This document shows positions 7,826 to 10,997 of a DNA stretch of 10,997 bases, piece after piece; the stretch's first letter is position 1; each line of letters starts with the position of its first letter. This stretch comes from UKL13-2 sp044228625 (lineage in GTDB: Bacteria; Pseudomonadota; Gammaproteobacteria; Burkholderiales; Usitatibacteraceae). Made by a program: the position numbers and the translations under genes. Below the pieces are notes generated by a model that did no database searches, had not been told where the DNA came from, and worked only from the letters and a program-made list of their open reading frames with translations. The stretch is taken from assembly GCA_044228625.1 (NCBI GenBank), contig JBGAUM010000113.1, positions 1 to 10,997 of the forward strand, given 5' to 3'.

Positions 7826-7901
7826 GCGGGAATAGCTCAGTTGGTAGAGCGCAACCTTGCCAAGGTTGAGGTCGCGAGTTCGAGACTCGTTTCCCGCTCC
7901 A
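7826..7901 (+). tRNA. glyW: tRNA-Gly(GCC)
   Basis: A complete 76-nt cloverleaf with encoded CCA. The acceptor GCGGGAA (7826-7832) pairs with TTCCCGC (7891-7897), followed by T and CCA. The anticodon stem CAACC/GGTTG encloses the loop TTGCCAA, giving anticodon GCC (7859-7861), which reads GGC and GGU. The T arm has TTCGAGA in the loop. It is first in a Gly-Cys-Leu cluster of the same order as glyW-cysT-leuZ in E. coli; the symbol is given by that synteny. Confidence 0.98.
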
Positions 7902-7909
7902 GGAATTCA

Positions 7910-7942
7910 CGGGGAAGGTAGATGCCTTCCCCGATTCGTTTT
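7910..7942 (+). terminator. Terminator-like hairpin between tRNA-Gly and tRNA-Cys
   Basis: CGGGGAAGG (7910-7918) pairs perfectly with CCTTCCCCG (7925-7933) around a six-base loop, followed by ATTCGTTTT. It begins 8 nt after the CCA of tRNA-Gly. It could end a share of the transcripts after tRNA-Gly, or instead guide RNase processing of a longer tRNA precursor. The broken T run leaves the choice open. Confidence 0.55.
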
Positions 7943-7959
7943 GGGGCATGTTTCGCCAC

Positions 7960-8033
7960 GGCGGGTTAGCAAAGTGGCTATGCAGCGGATTGCAAATCCG
8001 TCTACGTCGGTTCGATTCCGGCACCCGCCTCCA
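7960..8033 (+). tRNA. cysT: tRNA-Cys(GCA)
   Basis: A complete 74-nt tRNA with encoded CCA. The acceptor GGCGGGT (7960-7966) pairs with ACCCGCC (8023-8029), followed by T and CCA. The anticodon stem GCGGA/TCCGT encloses TTGCAAA, giving anticodon GCA (7992-7994) for UGC and UGU. The T arm contains GGTTCGATTCC. It lies 58 nt after tRNA-Gly, separated by a strong hairpin. The symbol follows the E. coli cluster order. Confidence 0.98.
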
Positions 8034-8156
8034 AGTCTCGCCAACGCGACCAACAGGTGTGACATTTGTGTTGGAGTTTTGATTTGCTGCCAGGCGATCA
8101 TCTCCTGCCATCCCAATTTCAAAGCGATAATCTCCCTTGCATTCGCCATCATTGAT
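8034..8156. other. 123-bp spacer between tRNA-Cys and tRNA-Leu
   Basis: No gene is seen here. It holds an imperfect direct repeat, GCGATCATCTCC (8094-8105) and GCGATAATCTCC (8124-8135), 11 of 12 bases identical and 30 bp apart. A GATAAT at 8126-8131 could serve as a -10 box for tRNA-Leu, but I find no convincing -35 at the right distance. Confidence 0.35.
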
Positions 8157-8247
8157 GCCCGGATGGTGAAATTGGTAGACACAACGGACTTAAAATCCGT
8201 CGGCGGGTCAAACTGCCGTACCGGTTCGATTCCGGTTCCGGGCACCA
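8157..8247 (+). tRNA. leuZ: tRNA-Leu(UAA)
   Basis: A complete 91-nt class II tRNA with encoded CCA. The acceptor GCCCGGA (8157-8163) pairs with TCCGGGC (8237-8243), then A and CCA. The anticodon stem ACGGA/TCCGT encloses CTTAAAA, giving anticodon TAA (8191-8193) for UUA and UUG. A long variable arm is present (CGGC at 8201-8204 with GCCG at 8215-8218), as expected for leucine tRNA, and the T stem ACCGG/CCGGT is perfect. It is last in the Gly-Cys-Leu cluster and only 16 nt from the next coding start. Confidence 0.98.
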
Positions 8248-8263
8248 CACCAAAAAGGGCAAT

Positions 8264-9154
8264 GTGAATACGCCGGTTGGCCGCTATGGGTTTGCAGTGG
8301 TTCTTGTTGGCGTCTTCGCCATTTCGATTTCTTCCATTTTGGTGCGCAATGCGCAACGCGAAGGGATTGATTCCGTAGCCATCGCATTTTGGCGCGTTGC
8401 TTTTGCGACGGGGATCCTTTGGCTTGCAGGCTCACCTTGGAAGCAACTGGGGCGTCCGCACACTTATGTTCCTTCGCCTGCAACGTTCATGGCAGGTGGA
8501 TTTCTCGCAGCGCACTTTATTCTTTGGATGGTTGCGCTTGAGCGTCTCAGTGTCGCTGTGTGTGCTGCATTGTTGGCGACCAGCCCTATTTGGGTTGGAC
8601 TGCTGTCGTTGCTGCTTTTTCGGGAGCGAATCGGCGCGCTGGCATGGGCTGGCGCAATCACAACGATCTCGGCAAGCGTCCTACTTTTGAGCAGGAACGA
8701 CATTTCTGCAGTATCAACCACCGGCGTTTGGATGTCGCTGGGAAGCGCTTTGTCTTTTGCCGGTTACCTGATCTGCGGCCGGCAAATGCGTGGCCAACGT
8801 TCCCTTCAAGACTATTTTCTCGGCGTGACGGCGAGTTCCGCCATGATCATGCTGGTCTACACCATGGTGGTCGGCACACACCTTGACGGGTTCACTACCA
8901 CGGGATGGGCATGTCTTGTTGCGTTAGCCGCCGTCCCGCACATCCTGGGCCACGGGGCACTCAATTGGGCTGCACGCAGGATGTCGGTTTTTCCCGTGGC
9001 ATCCGCCTCCTTGGCAGAGCCGGTATGTGCAGCCGGTCTCGCCTGGATTCTGCTGGGCGAGGCAGTGTCGCCAAAAGAAGTTCCGTTGTTATTGGTGATC
9101 CTGGTGGGTGTCGCAATGGCGTTTTGGGGTTCACGACGGGCAATCCGCCCTTAA
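8264..9154 (+). CDS. EamA/DMT-superfamily inner-membrane transporter
   Basis: This 296-residue, strongly hydrophobic protein has the two-repeat, roughly ten-helix layout of drug/metabolite transporters: an EamA domain at about 10-143 and a second at about 155-290. Repeat 1 holds a helix with AFWRVAFATG (41-50), typical of the family's second helix, and ends at LLFRERIGALAWAGAITT. Repeat 2 holds SASLAEPVCAAGLAWILLGE (247-266), the matching position, where EP plus WxxLGE are well-known family features. The start is GTG at 8264, preceded by AAGGG at close spacing; the ATG at 8262 meets a stop at once. It begins 16 nt after tRNA-Leu and may be read through from the tRNA promoter, as no other promoter is evident. 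The substrate cannot be told; relatives export metabolites, amino acids or drugs. Confidence 0.9.
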   Translation: MNTPVGRYGFAVVLVGVFAISISSILVRNAQREGIDSVAIAFWRVAFATGILWLAGSPWKQLGRPHTYVPSPATFMAGGFLAAHFILWMVALERLSVAVCAALLATSPIWVGLLSLLLFRERIGALAWAGAITTISASVLLLSRNDISAVSTTGVWMSLGSALSFAGYLICGRQMRGQRSLQDYFLGVTASSAMIMLVYTMVVGTHLDGFTTTGWACLVALAAVPHILGHGALNWAARRMSVFPVASASLAEPVCAAGLAWILLGEAVSPKEVPLLLVILVGVAMAFWGSRRAIRP

Positions 9155-9162
9155 GCGTCGCT

Positions 9163-9168
9163 TATAAT
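9163..9168 (+). promoter_or_regulatory. Candidate -10 element before the glycosyltransferase gene
   Basis: A perfect TATAAT lies in the 50-bp gap between the transporter stop and the glycosyltransferase start. I find no good -35 box 16-18 bp upstream, so it may be a weak or activator-dependent promoter. A start near 9175 would give a leader of about 30 nt. Confidence 0.4.
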
Positions 9169-9204
9169 TCCGCCTCGCTACCAACCCGCAATTGATCACC
9201 GCGC

Positions 9205-10997
9205 GTGCCCCTCATTGACGTCATCATTCCGGTCTACCGGGGCTTTTTCGAAACGCGCCGCTGCATCGAAAGCGTCTTGGCGTCGACTTACAACACGCCG
9301 CACCGAGTAGTCGTCATAGATGACGCAAGTCCGGAACCGGAAATAGCTTCTTGGCTTGACGAACTTGTCGCCGTAGATCGCGTCGAACTTCTCCGCAATG
9401 CCCGCAATGAAGGCTTTGTCTTCAGTGTCAACCGTGCGATGGAGTTGCACCCCGACCGTGATGCCGTTCTGCTGAATAGCGACACGGAAGTTGGGGACGG
9501 GTGGCTCGACCGACTGGCAGAATGCGCGTCCCGCCGAGAGAACGCAGCCAGTGTCTGTCCCTTTTCAAACAATGCGACCTTGGCTAGCTATCCCAGGATT
9601 GGAGAAAGCAACCCACTTCCAACACAAATGACCACTGCAAAGCTTGGTCGAATTGCGGCGGCTGCCAACAAATCGCTTGATTGTGAAATTCCCACTACTG
9701 TCGGATTTGCATGTACGTGCGAAGGGCGGCATGCTGGGCAATGTTGGTGCATTCGATCAGGTCGCGTTTGCAAAGGATACGGAAGAAAAAACGACTGGTG
9801 TTCACGCGCGTCGAGTGCCGATGGAAGCATTATCTTGCCTGTGATGCATTTGTATTCCATGAAGGCGGTGTTTCTTGTTCGGATCGAATGCAGAAGCAGC
9901 CAAATTGCGAGCCCGTGCCATCATCCAAGTAAGAAACCCAACCTACGACGAGCAGATCCGTCAATTCTTTGAGGATGATCCGCTGCGTCCATATAGACGG
10001 CGCATGGATCTCGAGAGAATTCGTGGGTCTGAATTGCCAAATTTGCTGTTCATCACCCATCAATGGGGTGGCGGGACCGAACAGCACTTGCAGGACTTGG
10101 CCGCTTTGCTTGAAAGCCATTGCCATGTATTTGTGATGAAGCCGCACGGCGGGCACTCTTTTGAAATTCGTTGGACAACCGGAAAGGTCAATTCAGAAGA
10201 GTTTTGTGTGCATTTCAATTGGGTTTCCGATCGCGATTCTGTGGTGGACTTCCTGCGCGACCTTGGGGTTGCGCGAGTCCACATCCATCACGTGCACGGA
10301 CATGCGCCGGAGGTTTTGGACCTTGCTCAAATGTTGTGCGTGCCTCTGGATGTCACACTGCACGACTATTTCCCGTTGACACCCCAGTACCACCTGGATC
10401 CTGGGGCAGTATTACCGGAATACATTGTCAGCCAGTGGGGATGGACAACGGCAGAATGGCGCCGTCGCATGCGCACATTTCTTGCCGGCGCCGATCGGGT
10501 CATAGCACCCAGCGTTGACCTTTCAAAGCGCGTTCTTGCACACTTTCCGGAACTGAACATCAGGGTCATGCCGCATCCCGACGTTTTGGAATCCCAACGC
10601 GTCCAGCCAGCAAAAGTGTTGGTCATTGGTGGCGTCACTCTGGACAAGGGGCTGGGCGTGGTCGTCAAGTGCGCTGAACATGCCCGGGCGCAGGGCTTGC
10701 CCTTGCATTTCGAAATACTCGGCCATACGGAGCATCCAATTCGGCAGTTTCCCGACTTACCGGTCACTGTCACCGGCAGCTATCCTCCAGCCGAAATCGA
10801 CCGATTGATCTCACTTTCGCGGGCAGATGTCGCGATGTTTCCGGCACAAATTCCGGAGAGCTTCTCCTTTACGTTGAGTGCTGCGTTGCGGGCGAAGTTG
10901 CCCATTGTGGCGTCACGAATTGGATCGTTTCCGGAAAGACTCGCGGGACACCCACAAAATGCAATGGTGGAATGGGATGCACCCGCACAAGCCTGGA
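9205..10997 (+). pseudogene. Two-domain glycosyltransferase (GT2 then GT-B), five apparent frameshifts, 3' end beyond window
   Basis: The gene starts with GTG at 9205 (MPLIDVIIPVYRG), 9 bp after an in-frame TGA. Its first 168 codons, to about 9708, give a normal GT-A family 2 domain with VVVIDDASPEPE and the metal/nucleotide-sugar motif LLNSDTEV. The frame then slips at about 9703-9713, 9726-9736, 9770-9778, 9805-9816 and 9870-9880. Joining the pieces restores a continuous GT2 end: MYVRRA, LGNVGAFDQVAFAK, KGYGRKNDWCSRA, WKHYLACDAFVFHEGGVS, then FGSNAEAAKLRARAIIQVRN. From there one frame stays open to the window edge. Each slip behaves as one missing base. Read literally, translation from 9205 stops at 9972 with a scrambled tail. 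Such enzymes usually build O-antigen or capsule-like polysaccharide. Sequencing error is at least as likely as true decay. Confidence 0.8.
9863..10997 (+). CDS. C-terminal GT-B glycosyltransferase domain of the same gene (open frame, runs off window)
   Basis: This frame is open from 9863 (after a TGA at 9860-9862) to the last base; an automatic caller would probably start at the ATG at 10004. After a linker (about 9878-10030) it reads LLFITHQWGGGTEQHLQDL at 10043-10099, a GGGTE-H form of the N-terminal Rossmann strand and glycine loop of GT4-like enzymes. HHVHGHAPEVLDL and VTLHDYFPLTPQY follow, typical of the acceptor half. The donor half has VLVIGGVTLDKG, FEILGHTEHP and the stretch PESFSFTLSAALRAKLPIVA (about 10850-10910), where the E-x7-E-like region sits, although the second glutamate position reads alanine or arginine here. 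It is best seen as the second module of the frameshifted gene beginning at 9205, not a separate gene. Confidence 0.75.

Noticed and set aside
8008..8235. A 14-nt identity (CGGTTCGATTCCGG) in tRNA-Cys and tRNA-Leu, considered as an attachment-site duplication
   Set aside because: Both copies are the conserved T arms of their tRNAs. No integrase gene or third copy is present in the window.
7731..8356. Open frames of 126-149 codons over the tRNA cluster on both strands
   Set aside because: They translate the tRNA genes themselves; three complete cloverleaves explain the sequence.
9700..9880. Programmed frameshifting or phase variation as the cause of the frame changes
   Set aside because: Five changes without a slippery heptamer, a long homopolymer or a short tandem repeat do not fit either mechanism.
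9711..9932. Separate 66-73 codon frames inside the glycosyltransferase
   Set aside because: Parts of each match the GT2 domain in turn, so they are pieces of one frameshifted gene rather than small genes.
1..10997. CRISPR array, insertion sequence, prophage or toxin-antitoxin and defence genes
   Set aside because: No regularly spaced repeats, transposase-like frames or recognisable defence domains were seen on either strand.

Overview
The window looks like ordinary chromosome of a betaproteobacterium (order not resolvable from this sequence). Supporting signs are an EarP-type gene end next to an EF-P with arginine at the modification site, the block uvrC-pgsA followed by tRNA-Gly, tRNA-Cys and tRNA-Leu (the same order as uvrC-pgsA-glyW-cysT-leuZ in E. 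coli), moderately high GC, and frequent GTG starts. I see no insertion sequence, phage gene, CRISPR array or plasmid function.

Layout: (1) 1-242 is the 3' end of the EF-P arginine rhamnosyltransferase gene earP, with a promoter-like pair at its end that would drive efp. (2) efp (317-871) closes with a perfect hairpin terminator. (3) 933-4041 is a co-directional run: a family 5 uracil-DNA glycosylase, uvrC and pgsA. The first two are base- and nucleotide-excision repair enzymes only 10 bp apart. (4) 4050-7673, on the other strand, is a 1207-residue cyclic-di-GMP protein with six tandem PAS modules, a GGDEF domain and an EAL domain. It sits between pgsA and the tRNA cluster, which adjoin in E. 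coli. (5) 7787-8247 is a tRNA promoter followed by tRNA-Gly(GCC), a strong hairpin, tRNA-Cys(GCA) and tRNA-Leu(UAA). (6) 8264-9154 is an EamA/DMT permease starting 16 nt after the tRNA-Leu. (7) 9205 to the window end is a large glycosyltransferase, GT2 domain then GT-B domain, whose reading frame slips five times within about 175 bp and is otherwise intact.

Functionally the genes fall into translation (earP, efp, tRNAs), DNA repair (udg, uvrC), membrane lipid synthesis (pgsA), second-messenger signalling (the PAS-GGDEF-EAL protein) and envelope or polysaccharide work (the glycosyltransferase). The most notable points are the clustered same-direction frameshifts in the glycosyltransferase, the near-perfect 125-residue period of the PAS array, and the placement of that gene inside an old uvrC-pgsA-tRNA neighbourhood. 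I did not find convincing evidence of an undescribed system.
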